Source of the DNA: a virus
Strand: one strand, 5' to 3'
Virus record (IMG/VR): IMGVR_UViG_3300034060_000856
Coordinates: 34,694 to 98,693 of that record
DNA length: 64,000 nucleotides
Of the stretch, positions 32,468 to 41,508 are shown piece after piece (the first letter of the stretch is position 1; every line of letters starts with the position of its first letter). The notes under the pieces were generated by a model. It had not been told where the DNA came from. It saw nothing but the letters and a program-made list of their open reading frames with translations, and did no database searches. The position numbers were made by a program, and so were the translations under genes.

Positions 32468-32635
32468 ATGAAATTTTCAAAAGAACGAATCCTTGGTATT
32501 ATTAGACACACATTAACGTTTGTAGGTGGTATTATGGTAATGAAAGGTCTTGTTGATGAAACAACTGTGACTGAAATTATTGGTGGTGTTATTACACTTA
32601 CTGGTACTATCTGGTCTGTAATTGACAAAAAGTAA
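32468..32635 (+). CDS. Holin (Pam3-gp28-like)
   Basis: 55 residues. The pattern IIRHTLTFVGGIMVMKGLVDE then EIIGGVITLTGTIWSVIDKK, two hydrophobic helices around a short acidic turn, matches small phage holins of the Pam3-gp28 type. It forms membrane lesions for lysis timing. It is followed by a terminator and then by the GH19 endolysin gene: a lysis cassette. Late motif at 32429-32436. Confidence 0.8.
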   Translation: MKFSKERILGIIRHTLTFVGGIMVMKGLVDETTVTEIIGGVITLTGTIWSVIDKK

Positions 32636-32653
32636 ATTTTAATCATTTTTACT

Positions 32654-32682
32654 AAAACCCCATCTTTTAGGTGGGGTTTTTT
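32654..32682 (+). terminator. Rho-independent terminator
   Basis: AAAACCCCA / TGGGGTTTT stem of 9 bp with a short loop and T run, separating holin and endolysin genes, which therefore have separate late promoters. Confidence 0.85.
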
Positions 32683-32712
32683 ATTTTATCTAATATTTAT
32701 ATATAAAAAATT

Positions 32713-33492
32713 ATGAAAAGACTCATAACTGAAGACGAAGAAAAAAATATAAAACAAATGCATTCTATGGATGAAGGGATGTTGTCTGATCTTATTGATA
32801 AGGTTAAATCTTCTGATACCGTACAAAATATAAAAAAGAAATTTGAAGATTTATTTGGTGTTAAACTAGGTGATGACGATAAAGAAGATACTGATGATGG
32901 TGGTGAATATACTGGTAGTGTTGAGTATACTGGTGGTGGTATGGATTCAGACCAAAAGAAAAATATGGGTCTTATTTTAAAAGCGTTAGAAAGTGCTGGA
33001 GTGACGGATCCTAAATCACAAATTGGTATTTTATCTGTTATAAAAAAAGAAAGTAATTTTAAATTGGGAGATGAAATTGGATACTGCAGTACTTCTGATT
33101 CCAGAATTGAGTCTATTTTTGGTGCTAGAGGTAAGAAATGTAAATCAATGAAATGTAACGATAAAGAATTTTTTGATTGTTTATATGGTTATAAATCTGG
33201 TGTGAATTTAGGTAATACCGAACCCGGTGATGGTTATAAGTATTTGGGTAGAGGTTTTCACGGTTTAACCGGTAAGGCAAACTACAAAAAATATGGTATT
33301 TCTGATCCGGAATCATTAAATGACGACCCAAAAGTTGCGGCTAAAGAAGTTGCGGATTTTTTCAAACCACACGTAAAAGATTTTGATAGTGTTGAGGACG
33401 CTGTTACGGAAATGAATAGAATTAATTCCGGAGGATCACAATTTGGACTTTCTAAAGCGCTTGAAGCCTCAAGTGGTTTTAATGTCAAATAA
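32713..33492 (+). CDS. Endolysin, GH19 (chitinase-like) muramidase
   Basis: 259 residues. The first ~20 (MKRLITEDEEKNIKQMHSMD) are a variant of the common leader, then an acidic Gly/Thr linker (to ~80). The catalytic domain (85-259) is of lysozyme-like GH19 type: Glu113 in VIKKESNF, then GYKYLGRGFHGLTGKANYKK, the signature substrate-groove segment. It cleaves murein or chitin-like glycan. Adjacent to the holin, so lytic release is the first guess, but the leader raises the option of packaging. Late motif at 32693-32700. Confidence 0.87.
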   Translation: MKRLITEDEEKNIKQMHSMDEGMLSDLIDKVKSSDTVQNIKKKFEDLFGVKLGDDDKEDTDDGGEYTGSVEYTGGGMDSDQKKNMGLILKALESAGVTDPKSQIGILSVIKKESNFKLGDEIGYCSTSDSRIESIFGARGKKCKSMKCNDKEFFDCLYGYKSGVNLGNTEPGDGYKYLGRGFHGLTGKANYKKYGISDPESLNDDPKVAAKEVADFFKPHVKDFDSVEDAVTEMNRINSGGSQFGLSKALEASSGFNVK

Positions 33493-33495
33493 TTT

Positions 33496-33525
33496 TTGGT
33501 AATTTAAAAATAATTTATATCTTTG
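33496..33525 (+). promoter_or_regulatory. Host-type promoter
   Basis: TTG at 33496-33498, 19 bases, TATCTTTG at 33518-33525, four bases before the ATG at 33530. Matches the Bacteroidetes consensus exactly. Confidence 0.82.
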
Positions 33526-33529
33526 TGGT

Positions 33530-34012
33530 ATGAATATATTTTTTCTAGATTTTGACACAAAAAAATGCGCTGAGTATCATTGTGATAAACACGTTGTAAA
33601 AATGATACTAGAGACGGCCCAGTTACTCTGTGGTACTCATTGGGTTATTGGTTCAGAAGCACCATACAAGTTATCACACAAAAACCACCCTTGTGCCATT
33701 TGGGTAAGAGAATCTTTATCTAATTATCTTTATTTATGTGATCTAGGTTTAGAGTTATGTAAGGAATATACTTACCGGTATGGAAAAAGACATAAATCCC
33801 AGGATATAATAGAGTGGTGTATAATTAACAAACCAAACATTCACGATAAATTATTTACAGAGCCACCTAGGGCGATGCCTGATGAATATAAAGTTGTTAG
33901 TGTTACTGAATCTTACCGCAATTACTATGTTGGTGCTAAATCTAATTTCACAACCTGGAAAAATAGATCAATTCCAGATTGGTTCGTTTATCAAGGTACA
34001 ACTGTAATATAA
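33530..34012 (+). CDS. Conserved phage protein with HCDKHVVKM signature
   Basis: 160 residues. [20 protein letters not shown] then [13 protein letters not shown], later PCAIWVRES and AMPDEYK, and a C-terminal [12 protein letters not shown] ... W define a family common in T4-like phages; some relatives are labelled pyrimidine-dimer glycosylase-like but I cannot confirm that here. Conserved His and Cys suggest metal or catalysis. Early-type promoter. It overlaps the convergent fibre gene by 22 bases. Confidence 0.7.
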   Translation: MNIFFLDFDTKKCAEYHCDKHVVKMILETAQLLCGTHWVIGSEAPYKLSHKNHPCAIWVRESLSNYLYLCDLGLELCKEYTYRYGKRHKSQDIIEWCIINKPNIHDKLFTEPPRAMPDEYKVVSVTESYRNYYVGAKSNFTTWKNRSIPDWFVYQGTTVI

Positions 34013-35661
34013 TCTTTAAACTCATAGAACAAATACCCATTTGTTGGTTGACCCATTTGTCCATTATTTGACCTAATTGAAATACTATATGTACCAGGTG
34101 TGTTATATTGAACGGTAACTGGTCTGTAATTTTGTATTTGATTTATTGGGACTTGTACAGTACCTCCACCACACGAAGATGGTTTAGAATATGTGAATGT
34201 TGCAGTACTAATCGCATTTAAAACGTCTAGACCGACTTCAGCCCAGTCACCAGTTGGGAAACTGTAGAAATTTAATAAACTAAAGTTTGGGGCTGATGTG
34301 TTAAATGTATTTGTCGGTACTTGTACTGGGTTATTAACATACTGACCACCCTCAAAGTAAATTCGGTTTTTTGCAAATACACCATTAGTAACAGGAAAAC
34401 CTTGTGTCCAATTTGGTAATACTGTGATATTACTACCAACAGTTATTATTTGTGGTTGAATTGGTGACCCACTTAAACAAGTAAGCTCTGAATTTGTTTT
34501 TAAATCCAATAAAGAGTTTGGTCCTATTTTCCTAGGTTGGTTATCTGGACAAGAAACATTTGCACCCCAAACTGATTTATTATATAAAACACCATCAAAA
34601 CCAGTAAATGGTGACGGTGTCCTTACTGTTACATATGCAAATGTAGGTGTTGCAGCACTTTTATAAAAAGTCCAAAGCTTATATGAATCAATATTATTAA
34701 ATGTTGGTGAACCCTCAAAATTCGGAATACCCAAACATTGTGGATCATTTTCAACATAACTATCGAATGGACTTTGACACGGACTATTAAGAATTGTTTG
34801 GTTATTCCAAATTAATGTCATTGTGTCTGGACTTATCTGATAATTAAAACCTACTTGAACATTACCAATAGCGGTACCTAAATTTATTTGGTATGTCCTT
34901 GTTGCTGGAGCACTAACATTTGAGCTTGCTGTTAATCCGAAATTAGTACCACATCCTATGATTTGGATATTAGGTGAAGGTGTTGGTGTTGGTGGTGGAT
35001 TAAACGTTGATGTTGGTGTTGGTGATATTTTTGGTACTGGTATAAACTGTATTGTCTGTGTTGGTGTTGGTGTTGGCGTTTTTGTTGGTGTTGGTGTTGG
35101 TGTTGGTGTTCTTGTAACAGTTGGTGTTGGTGTTGGTGTTGGCGTAAAACCAATTGTGGGTGTTACAGTAGGTGTAGGAGTAGGAGATGGTGGCGGACAA
35201 AAACAATCAATACCACCATAAGTAATTACTGAAAAAGTTATTGGTGCGTTACTTGCATCTACATAAGTTTCAATACTATTATTTCTAATACAACCAGACA
35301 ATGTATATGTTTGACCACCCTCAACAAATTGTGTAAAAATATTGCCACAACAATCTTTCCACTGCATAAATCCTTTATCTTTAGGTATAACTGTTGCACC
35401 AACCTTACAATCATATATACAGTCTAAATAACTAGATATTTGTTCATTAGTAAAGTTTCCATAAGCTGATAGACAATTTCTAATTAAATTATAGTCTGTT
35501 GAACTATTCAAAATAGTAGCGCAACCTATTAATAAAGTTGGGTTAGTAATTCCTAGTGTTGTGTTTAAACAGTTTACAACATTGACTGGTATTCCAGTTG
35601 GCCCAACCGTTAAGGTTGATGTATAAGCTGAAAGAATTGATTGTATATTAATAGTTGGCAT
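33991..35661 (-). CDS. Fibre/adhesin-like protein with Pro-Thr linker (copy 1)
   Basis: 556 residues. N-terminal domain (1-160, with CxxC-containing repeats CIYDCKVGA and CCGNIFTQF), a long Pro-Thr repeat linker ([18 protein letters not shown] ... about 165-225), then a beta-rich C-terminal domain ending VP. The next gene upstream (35677) has the same plan and a closely similar N-terminus, so they are tandem paralogues. Such rigid PT linkers separate a virion-binding from a receptor-binding domain. No signal peptide. A virion fibre is the likely role. Confidence 0.7.
   Translation of the reverse strand: MPTINIQSILSAYTSTLTVGPTGIPVNVVNCLNTTLGITNPTLLIGCATILNSSTDYNLIRNCLSAYGNFTNEQISSYLDCIYDCKVGATVIPKDKGFMQWKDCCGNIFTQFVEGGQTYTLSGCIRNNSIETYVDASNAPITFSVITYGGIDCFCPPPSPTPTPTVTPTIGFTPTPTPTPTVTRTPTPTPTPTKTPTPTPTQTIQFIPVPKISPTPTSTFNPPPTPTPSPNIQIIGCGTNFGLTASSNVSAPATRTYQINLGTAIGNVQVGFNYQISPDTMTLIWNNQTILNSPCQSPFDSYVENDPQCLGIPNFEGSPTFNNIDSYKLWTFYKSAATPTFAYVTVRTPSPFTGFDGVLYNKSVWGANVSCPDNQPRKIGPNSLLDLKTNSELTCLSGSPIQPQIITVGSNITVLPNWTQGFPVTNGVFAKNRIYFEGGQYVNNPVQVPTNTFNTSAPNFSLLNFYSFPTGDWAEVGLDVLNAISTATFTYSKPSSCGGGTVQVPINQIQNYRPVTVQYNTPGTYSISIRSNNGQMGQPTNGYLFYEFKDYITVVP
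34973..35073 (+). repeat. 101-bp exact repeat, copy in first PT-linker gene
   Basis: By eye, identical over 101 bases to 36680-36780. It codes (minus strand) for the end of the linker and the junction to the C-terminal domain. Exact identity at DNA level next to diverged sequence points to recent recombination or gene conversion. The flanking part is (GGTGTT)n-like. Confidence 0.8.
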
Positions 35662-35676
35662 ATTTTTATTTTTTTA

Positions 35677-37365
35677 CTAAACAACGGTTATATGATTTTT
35701 AAATCTGTACCAATAACAAGGTAATGAACCACTTTGTGTGTGAGTTTTTACCGTAATATCATATGTTCCTGGTGTGTTATAAACAACACTAAAAGGTTTT
35801 AAAGTATGTAGTACTTGTGGGATAATACTAAACGTTTGTCCAGAACTTGGTCCACATTCAACAAGATAAGGCCAAGGACCTTGTGATGTGTTAGTACCAA
35901 ATTTGAATTGAGTACCAAAAAAAGTTAAATCTGGTAAAGCTGTGGAATAGTAATAACTAACTTGTGGATACCAAGTATTTTGCCAGTTTGGTGAAAATGG
36001 TATTGTGGAAACTGACACAGGATTTGGAGCAGGAAACCCACCTTCAGTCCAAACTGTATGAATTATACCACCAACACTATTACTCCCAGTAGGTGGGATT
36101 TCCCAAGATGGTAAAATTGTTAATACTGTATTGGCAGGTATTGTAATTGGTGTTAATGTATCACCAGTTAAACAATTATATTGATCTGGGGTTTGAAGTC
36201 TTTTTAAAGATGTTGAATTAATAGGTGCACTAGGTCTACCGTCTGGACAAGTAAGTGACACACTATATATTGATTCTATACAAGTATCACCTGCGTGTTG
36301 AGAGGGTGTTCTCATTACAAGGTATGCAAATGTCGGTGAAGCGGTTGGTTTATGAAACGAGGCTTTTAGACCACAGTTTCCAGTTTCTATATCACCACTT
36401 AAATATGGGGCGTTCCAAGGAGCTAATTGTTCACCGGTATTACATTGTGGGTCAGCATAACAAAAAGCGTAATAATTCCCATTACAACCAGTCTCAATTA
36501 CAGTTTGCCCATCATATATCACGGTCGCCCTATCACTACAGGAAATAACGTCTAATGTCAATGATACATTACCAATTTGTGTTCCTAAATTCACTTTATA
36601 TATAAAAGTTTGTGGCCCAATAATCGTCTGTTGAAGTGTTGGCCCAACTGATGTTTCACAACCAATTGTTGGTATGTTTGGTGAAGGTGTTGGTGTTGGT
36701 GGTGGATTAAACGTTGATGTTGGTGTTGGTGATATTTTTGGTACTGGTATAAACTGTATTGTCTGTGTTGGTGTTGGTGTAATTGTCTGTGTTGGTGTAA
36801 TTGTTGGTGTTGGTGTTCTTGTTGGCGTTACGGTTGCCGTTGGTGTTGGTGTAAAACCAATTGTAGGTGTAACAGTAGGTGTAGGGGTTGGTGACGGTGG
36901 AGGACAATCACAATTAACACCACCATATGTTATTGAGGAGAAGCTTATCGCTTGGTTGTTGTTATTAACATAAGACTGTATTGAGTTTGTTTTAACACAA
37001 CCAGTTATTACGTAAGTTTCATTATTAATAAATTGAATATTTGTATTATTACAACAATCCTTCCATTGAAAAAGTCCTTTATCTAAAGAAGATACTGTTG
37101 CACCAACCCTACAGTTACTTATACAATCAATTAAAGCTTGAATTTGTGCGTCAGAAAAAGTACCATATTGTGATAAACAATTTCTTATGTATGTATAATC
37201 GGCTGATGATGCCATTCCCCAAATACAACCTAAAGGTAGTGTAACGTTTTGGATACCTAAAACCGAAGTTATACAGTTTTTAACTTGTTGTGTTGGTTTG
37301 AACGCTTGGGCGTATTTTGATTCAGAGTATCCAGAAAGAATTGATTGTACGTTAATAATTGGCAT
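35677..37365 (-). CDS. Fibre/adhesin-like protein with Pro-Thr linker (copy 2)
   Basis: 562 residues, starting MPIINVQSILSGY against [13 protein letters not shown] in copy 1. Conserved N-terminal domain and PT linker, but a more divergent C-terminal domain: the usual pattern of receptor-binding variation. Late motif (ATAAATAT 37393-37400, minus strand). Transcribed before copy 1 with a 15-base gap. Function inferred from architecture. Confidence 0.7.
   Translation of the reverse strand: MPIINVQSILSGYSESKYAQAFKPTQQVKNCITSVLGIQNVTLPLGCIWGMASSADYTYIRNCLSQYGTFSDAQIQALIDCISNCRVGATVSSLDKGLFQWKDCCNNTNIQFINNETYVITGCVKTNSIQSYVNNNNQAISFSSITYGGVNCDCPPPSPTPTPTVTPTIGFTPTPTATVTPTRTPTPTITPTQTITPTPTQTIQFIPVPKISPTPTSTFNPPPTPTPSPNIPTIGCETSVGPTLQQTIIGPQTFIYKVNLGTQIGNVSLTLDVISCSDRATVIYDGQTVIETGCNGNYYAFCYADPQCNTGEQLAPWNAPYLSGDIETGNCGLKASFHKPTASPTFAYLVMRTPSQHAGDTCIESIYSVSLTCPDGRPSAPINSTSLKRLQTPDQYNCLTGDTLTPITIPANTVLTILPSWEIPPTGSNSVGGIIHTVWTEGGFPAPNPVSVSTIPFSPNWQNTWYPQVSYYYSTALPDLTFFGTQFKFGTNTSQGPWPYLVECGPSSGQTFSIIPQVLHTLKPFSVVYNTPGTYDITVKTHTQSGSLPCYWYRFKNHITVV
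36680..36780 (+). repeat. 101-bp exact repeat, copy in second PT-linker gene
   Basis: Second copy of the 34973-35073 block, at the same place in the paralogous gene. Short hexamer repeats (GGTGTT / GGTGTA) follow and encode the alternating Pro-Thr linker. Confidence 0.8.
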
Positions 37366-37446
37366 TTTTTATTAAAATTTATGTTTATACCAATAAATAT
37401 ATAATTTATCTTATTATTTGATATTTATTAATAAAAAACAAAAAAT

Positions 37447-39612
37447 ATGGCAGAAATAATTATAACAGATCCGGTTGGTGGTAAGTCAACAACAGTAAGA
37501 TGTGGTTTATGTAATACGGCGTTAGGACCTAATTCGGTTGTTCTTGCCGGTAAATTTAATATAAATGAAGGAACTTGGTCATCAATACTTGGTGGTACTT
37601 ATAATGTATTAAAAGATACATCAAGTCACTCAATAATTGGAAATGGTAAATTAAATAGTTCTGACCAAAATTATGCAGTAATTGGTGGTGGTGTGTATAA
37701 CACTATTTCTGGTTCTTACTCAACGATAAGTGGTGGTAGAAGTAACACTATGACGTGTAATTCTAGGTATTCTGGGATTAATGGTGGTAGATTGAACATT
37801 ATAAACTCATTTTACGGGTCTATTGTTGGTGGGTGTTTAAATTCTGTAAGTGGTAGAAATGATATTATTGGTGGTGGGTGTTGTAATATTACAACTTGCG
37901 ATTCCGAATCATCAACAATTACTGGTGGTGAAAACAATATTTCAAACGGTTATGGTATGTCAATTAATGGTGGTTATGGAAATTCTGGTTCAGGGTATTT
38001 TAACAACCTATCAGGTGCTGAAAATACTGGTGACGCAATGTTTGGTAATGTATCCGGTTTTCAAAACACAGTTTCAAACGCTTACGAATCAACAATTAAT
38101 GGTGGTTTTGCAAACACTATTGAGTCATATACCTTTTCTTGTTTTCACACAATTGGTGGTGGTAAACAAAATACAATTACTTCATTATATGGATCAACAA
38201 TTGCCGGTGGTAGATTTAATAATTCGTCTGAAATATTCTCAACAGTATCCGGTGGATATTTTAATACCGTAACAGGTTCATATTCTTCTATATTAGGTGG
38301 TTGTCAAAATACGGTTACTTGTTCTAATTCATTTATTTTATCATCTAATTCATTACTTACAGGTCAAAATTCAGTAATTTTGGGTGGGATTTCAGTTACT
38401 GGAACTGCGGACAACACCGTTTATATTCCAAAACTTAATGTTTCATCAACATCTGGATTCCCAACATATAAATTAGGTATTGATTATGACAATAATGTTG
38501 TCACATACACGGGTGATGCACTTAATGATATAATAATCAAAGAATCTGTTGGTATACAATCAACAGTAAGAACTGATTTATCAAATACCGCAAGTGGTTA
38601 TCAATCATCAGTATTAGGAGGTGGACTTAACACCGCAACCGGTGATTATAGTACTATTGGTGGTGGTACAACTAATTTAGCAATAGGTTTAGGCTCAAAT
38701 GTTAGTGGCGGACAAGCAAACACATCATCACAATCATCATTTATTGGTGGTGGAGGAGGAAACTTCGCTGGTGAGTTTGGTTCAATATCAAGTATTAGTG
38801 CCGTAACAAGTGCGAGTTCTATTACAGATGGTATCTACATAGTCTCAACAACTGGAACGTCGTTAGGTTTTGGTGCGTTATTCTCAATACAGTTTTCTTC
38901 TGACACAATTGTAGATATAACAATTGATAACCCAGGTTTTAATTACCTAACTGGTGATACATTAACCGTACCTGGCTACGCGTTTGGTGGATCCAGTCCA
39001 GCGGATGATGTTATAATTACAGCTTTATCTACAACAACTAACCAATACAATGTTGTTGATGGTGGTTTTGCAAATGTAATTAAAGGTAATTATTCAAAAG
39101 TTGGTGGTGGAAGTTTAAATACCGTATCTGGTGATTACTCATCAACAATTGGTGGAACACAACAACAAATTATTGGTGATTTATCAAGTGCGATTTCATC
39201 AAGTGGTGTTACAATTTCTGGTGATAGTATTGTTGTTTTAGGTGTAAATGATATTACAGCAACAACTAGTAATACAGTTTATTTACCTAGTGTTGAAATG
39301 ACCGGTTCTTTAAGTAGAAATATCACTACAGTAGACGCAACCATTGATCCAAATTTAATAGGTTCTGATAGTATTGTTTTTTATGAAACACCAAGTCCTG
39401 GTGGGACTATTTACTTACCAGCAGCAAAACCAGGTAAAGAAATTATCCTAATTAGGATAGGGAATACAAATTCAGCTTTTGTAGCTGGTACTGGTTCAGC
39501 TAAAATAAATGGAGTTGGTATAGCTCAAAACTTACCAACAGTTTTGTACACCAAAACAACATTTATTAGTAATGGTACTGACTGGTACGCTAATGATGGA
39601 TCACCAATTTAA
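37447..39612 (+). CDS. Large GG-N-T-SG repeat fibre protein
   Basis: 721 residues. More than 20 copies of a loose ~14-16-residue repeat of the form xxNTxSGxYSTIxGG, the pattern of the YadA-type left-handed beta-roll head seen in trimeric adhesins and phage fibres. Residues ~445-545 are a separate inserted domain (GFGALFSIQF ... NPGFNYLTGDTLTVPG) with a counterpart in the gene at 53511. The last 80 residues form a C-terminal cap. No signal peptide, so a phage fibre rather than a secreted adhesin. Late motif at 37421-37428. Confidence 0.82.
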   Translation: MAEIIITDPVGGKSTTVRCGLCNTALGPNSVVLAGKFNINEGTWSSILGGTYNVLKDTSSHSIIGNGKLNSSDQNYAVIGGGVYNTISGSYSTISGGRSNTMTCNSRYSGINGGRLNIINSFYGSIVGGCLNSVSGRNDIIGGGCCNITTCDSESSTITGGENNISNGYGMSINGGYGNSGSGYFNNLSGAENTGDAMFGNVSGFQNTVSNAYESTINGGFANTIESYTFSCFHTIGGGKQNTITSLYGSTIAGGRFNNSSEIFSTVSGGYFNTVTGSYSSILGGCQNTVTCSNSFILSSNSLLTGQNSVILGGISVTGTADNTVYIPKLNVSSTSGFPTYKLGIDYDNNVVTYTGDALNDIIIKESVGIQSTVRTDLSNTASGYQSSVLGGGLNTATGDYSTIGGGTTNLAIGLGSNVSGGQANTSSQSSFIGGGGGNFAGEFGSISSISAVTSASSITDGIYIVSTTGTSLGFGALFSIQFSSDTIVDITIDNPGFNYLTGDTLTVPGYAFGGSSPADDVIITALSTTTNQYNVVDGGFANVIKGNYSKVGGGSLNTVSGDYSSTIGGTQQQIIGDLSSAISSSGVTISGDSIVVLGVNDITATTSNTVYLPSVEMTGSLSRNITTVDATIDPNLIGSDSIVFYETPSPGGTIYLPAAKPGKEIILIRIGNTNSAFVAGTGSAKINGVGIAQNLPTVLYTKTTFISNGTDWYANDGSPI

Positions 39613-39632
39613 AATTATTTTTTTAAAATTAT

Positions 39633-39663
39633 TTGACTCATAAATAAAATTATTGTAAGTTTG
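39633..39663 (+). promoter_or_regulatory. Host-type promoter
   Basis: TTG at 39633-39635, 20 bases, TAAGTTTG at 39656-39663, upstream of the 39687 gene. Confidence 0.78.
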
Positions 39664-39686
39664 TAATATATTTAAAAACAAACAAA

Positions 39687-39836
39687 ATGAGTGAGACACA
39701 AAATGAAGTATTAGACGTTGAGATCTACGGATATGTAAACGCTGAAGGACAAAGAGTTTTTACACCAAATTTAGAGTTTGCCCACATTATGGCAACAAAA
39801 TACGGTACAGAACATGTCTTTATAGAAAAAAAATAA
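39687..39836 (+). CDS. Small acidic protein
   Basis: 49 residues (MSETQNEVLDVEIYGYVNAE...). Single beta-beta-alpha like unit with FTPNLEFAHIMATKYGTEH. Own host-type promoter. It lies immediately upstream of the promoter of the giant RNA. Function unknown. Confidence 0.6.
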   Translation: MSETQNEVLDVEIYGYVNAEGQRVFTPNLEFAHIMATKYGTEHVFIEKK

Positions 39837-39855
39837 AAAAAATTTACAAAAAGAT

Positions 39856-39886
39856 TTGACAAATCAAAAAAAATGTCTTAACTTTG
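39856..39886 (+). promoter_or_regulatory. Host-type promoter of the giant RNA
   Basis: TTG at 39856-39858, 20 bases, TAACTTTG at 39879-39886. Transcription would start near 39893, at the base of the first hairpin of the RNA. Confidence 0.8.
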
Positions 39887-39892
39887 TAAAAC

Positions 39893-40776
39893 AATTCGGA
39901 AATGACCGAATACGTTCTTTGAAAAATGAATTATCCTTTCAGGAGTAAGTAATGAAACTGATAAAGATATTGGGCCGTGTATAGTCCATAAAATAAACTG
40001 GGAAACCAGGATAAAGTGAGTAAGTTGTGTTAACTTATTTGCGGTTTAGGCAACTGAACTTGAGTACACAAGCGGGATACCGTTTAATCTTTAGTACCGA
40101 GGGCAACGCTGTAGGGAAAGTGGTTAGGTGAATTGGCAATGTGGGTTGTCAGTTTGAGATGGGAACATCAATAGGAATAACCCGTAGGAATTATGCAAAA
40201 AATAGAGTTATCCAATTTTATTATTGCGTGTTCCAGTATCATAGGATACTTAAAACCGAAAGGTATGTTGATGTACAGGTGGTGCTGTTATTAACCTTGA
40301 TTAAGTCTTACCAAAGATTTGATTTCGAAGTAGTCTAGAAATATTGAGATGGGGACATTTCACAGAGTAGTTGAGTATCGATTCGTCCAAAAGATGAATT
40401 GGCTCGGTTGACAGACCACTACTTTGATAATCCACAACACAACATTTATTACATATGGATGTAAATCATAAAATAATAATGGAAAAGTGTCTGTCAGGTT
40501 TGGATGAAAGGTGACTACATAGTAATGAGCCGTTCATTGCACACAAGGATCCCAAGTCTGAGTGTAATTATCCGAAAAACCTTTAGTCCCGCAAGGACGA
40601 ACTGGGGAGGCATCCTCAAAAAGAGTCAAGTAAGATGAGAGTAATTCAAACCTCAAGGAGTGGTAAACCTAAAAGACCGTCACTGGGAAATACTTCTCAA
40701 AAGGAAGTGGATACGAAGGGAAACAATAATCCTTCCAAAGGTTCTCAATCACAGGTGTAATCTCAACCTTTTTTTT
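39893..40776 (+). ncRNA. Giant structured non-coding RNA (GOLLD/ROOL-like candidate)
   Basis: About 880 bases without a credible gene (one 65-codon chance frame), G+C clearly above the genome, with its own promoter and terminator. Hairpins visible: ATTCGG/CCGAAT at the 5' end; CTGG-GAAA-CCAG (39998-40009) with a GNRA loop; ACC-GAAA-GGT near 40256; GTCC-CGCAA-GGAC near 40587; ACTTC/GGAAGT near 40692. Terminator AAGGTT / AACCTT then T8 at the end. A boxA-like GTTCTTTGAAA is at 39914-39924. Size, phage setting and nearby tmRNA/tRNAs match the known giant phage RNAs GOLLD and ROOL; membership is not proven. Confidence 0.72.
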
Positions 40777-40806
40777 AAAATTTAAGATCTTATTAAAAAA
40801 AATTAG

Positions 40807-40835
40807 GGGTAACAAGTTGTTACCCTTTCCTTTTT
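40807..40835 (+). terminator. Second terminator after giant RNA
   Basis: GGGTAAC (40807-40813) / GTTACCC (40819-40825) with a 5-nt loop, followed by TTTCCTTTTT. It backs up the terminator that closes the giant RNA. Confidence 0.75.
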
Positions 40836-40888
40836 ACAAAAAATTTGATATATATTAGTATAATAAACTTTAATTAATCTTATTCAAA

Positions 40889-41047
40889 ATGAAAAAATTA
40901 TTTTTAATTTCTTTAACAATTTTCTCGACAATTTCTCTTATGACATCTTGTGGTGAAAACGGAACTGGAAACGCAACAGCTAACGCAACACCAGAAGCGA
41001 CTGTTGAAGCTACGGCCGTTGTAAAAGATACTACTGCTACTAAGTAA
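40889..41047 (+). CDS. Small lipoprotein
   Basis: 52 residues. Signal peptide with lipobox LMTSC (Cys21), then a mature tail of about 30 residues rich in Ala/Thr/Glu (GENGTGNATANATPEAT...). This looks like a host-type short lipoprotein. It lies between the giant RNA and the tmRNA and has its own terminator. Possibly a superinfection-exclusion or envelope-stress factor; no family. Confidence 0.7.
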   Translation: MKKLFLISLTIFSTISLMTSCGENGTGNATANATPEATVEATAVVKDTTATK

Positions 41048-41070
41048 TTAGGATATGTCCTAAAAAAGAA

Positions 41071-41098
41071 AACCCACTTCAAAAGAGTGGGTTTTTTA
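41071..41098 (+). terminator. Rho-independent terminator
   Basis: AACCCACT / AGTGGGTT stem of 8 bp with loop TCAAAAG and a T run; ends the lipoprotein transcript just before the convergent tmRNA 3' end. Confidence 0.88.
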
Positions 41099-41100
41099 AT

Positions 41101-41508
41101 TGGTGGATCCGGAGAGTTTCGAACTCTCGTCCGGCTCGTTTTGTCTAAAAGACAACTACATGCTTAGGTTGGTATTTTCTAATACCCCAAAATATTTGGT
41201 TTTAATTTGACCAAAAACAAAGTTGATCTGTTCTTCACCATCGTAAATCAACAACCAATGGACGACTCGATTTCGGGTTCAGTCGTATTCCACCTTAGTC
41301 ACTTCTGTTCCTGAGCGTATGTGAACCGGCTCGCGTTTCCGTAAACTTATTAAGCTACAGTAACTTCAGAACCTCTTAGTAAACCAAGAGTTTCCATTTT
41401 GTTTAGCAAATTGCCAGTTGTTTTTCTAAATCAGTTTTTAACGAGATTAATTCAGTCTCGGCATGCGTCTAAAATTCAACCAACGCCCGTCAATTCCAAT
41501 ACGGACCC
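41101..41508 (-). tRNA. ssrA: tmRNA (ssrA)
   Basis: 408 nt on the minus strand. 5' GGGTCCG pairs with 3' CGGATCC, followed by an encoded ACCA end. The T-arm is GAGAG-TTCGAAA-CTCTC, and the 5' part has the conserved GACGGGC...GCATGCCGAG...CTCG element of tmRNAs. The tag frame ends GTAGCTTAATAA. Read back from the stop, the tag is about GNLLNKMETLGLLRGSEVTV followed by Ala (41353-41415), 21 residues, ending VTVA instead of the usual LAA or similar; a hairpin lies inside it. It rescues stalled ribosomes and tags nascent chains. Phage tmRNAs are rare but known. Confidence 0.93.

Noticed and set aside
34958-35221. Plus-strand frame encoding Gly-Val repeats, and its counterpart at 36674-36973
   Set aside because: It is the antisense of the Pro-Thr linker of the minus-strand fibre genes; an artefact of the hexamer repeat.
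37447-39612. Regular short repeats at DNA level that could look like a CRISPR array or minisatellite
   Set aside because: The repeats are in frame, vary at third positions and encode the NTxSG...GG beta-roll pattern; there are no constant repeats with unique spacers.
40141-40338. 65-codon frame inside the giant RNA
   Set aside because: Composition is unlike phage proteins, no promoter motif or sensible start context, and the region is full of hairpins; treated as chance.
39893-40776. Possible rRNA fragment
   Set aside because: No 16S or 23S signature runs are recognisable, and it has its own promoter and terminator; boxA-like leader alone does not make it rRNA.
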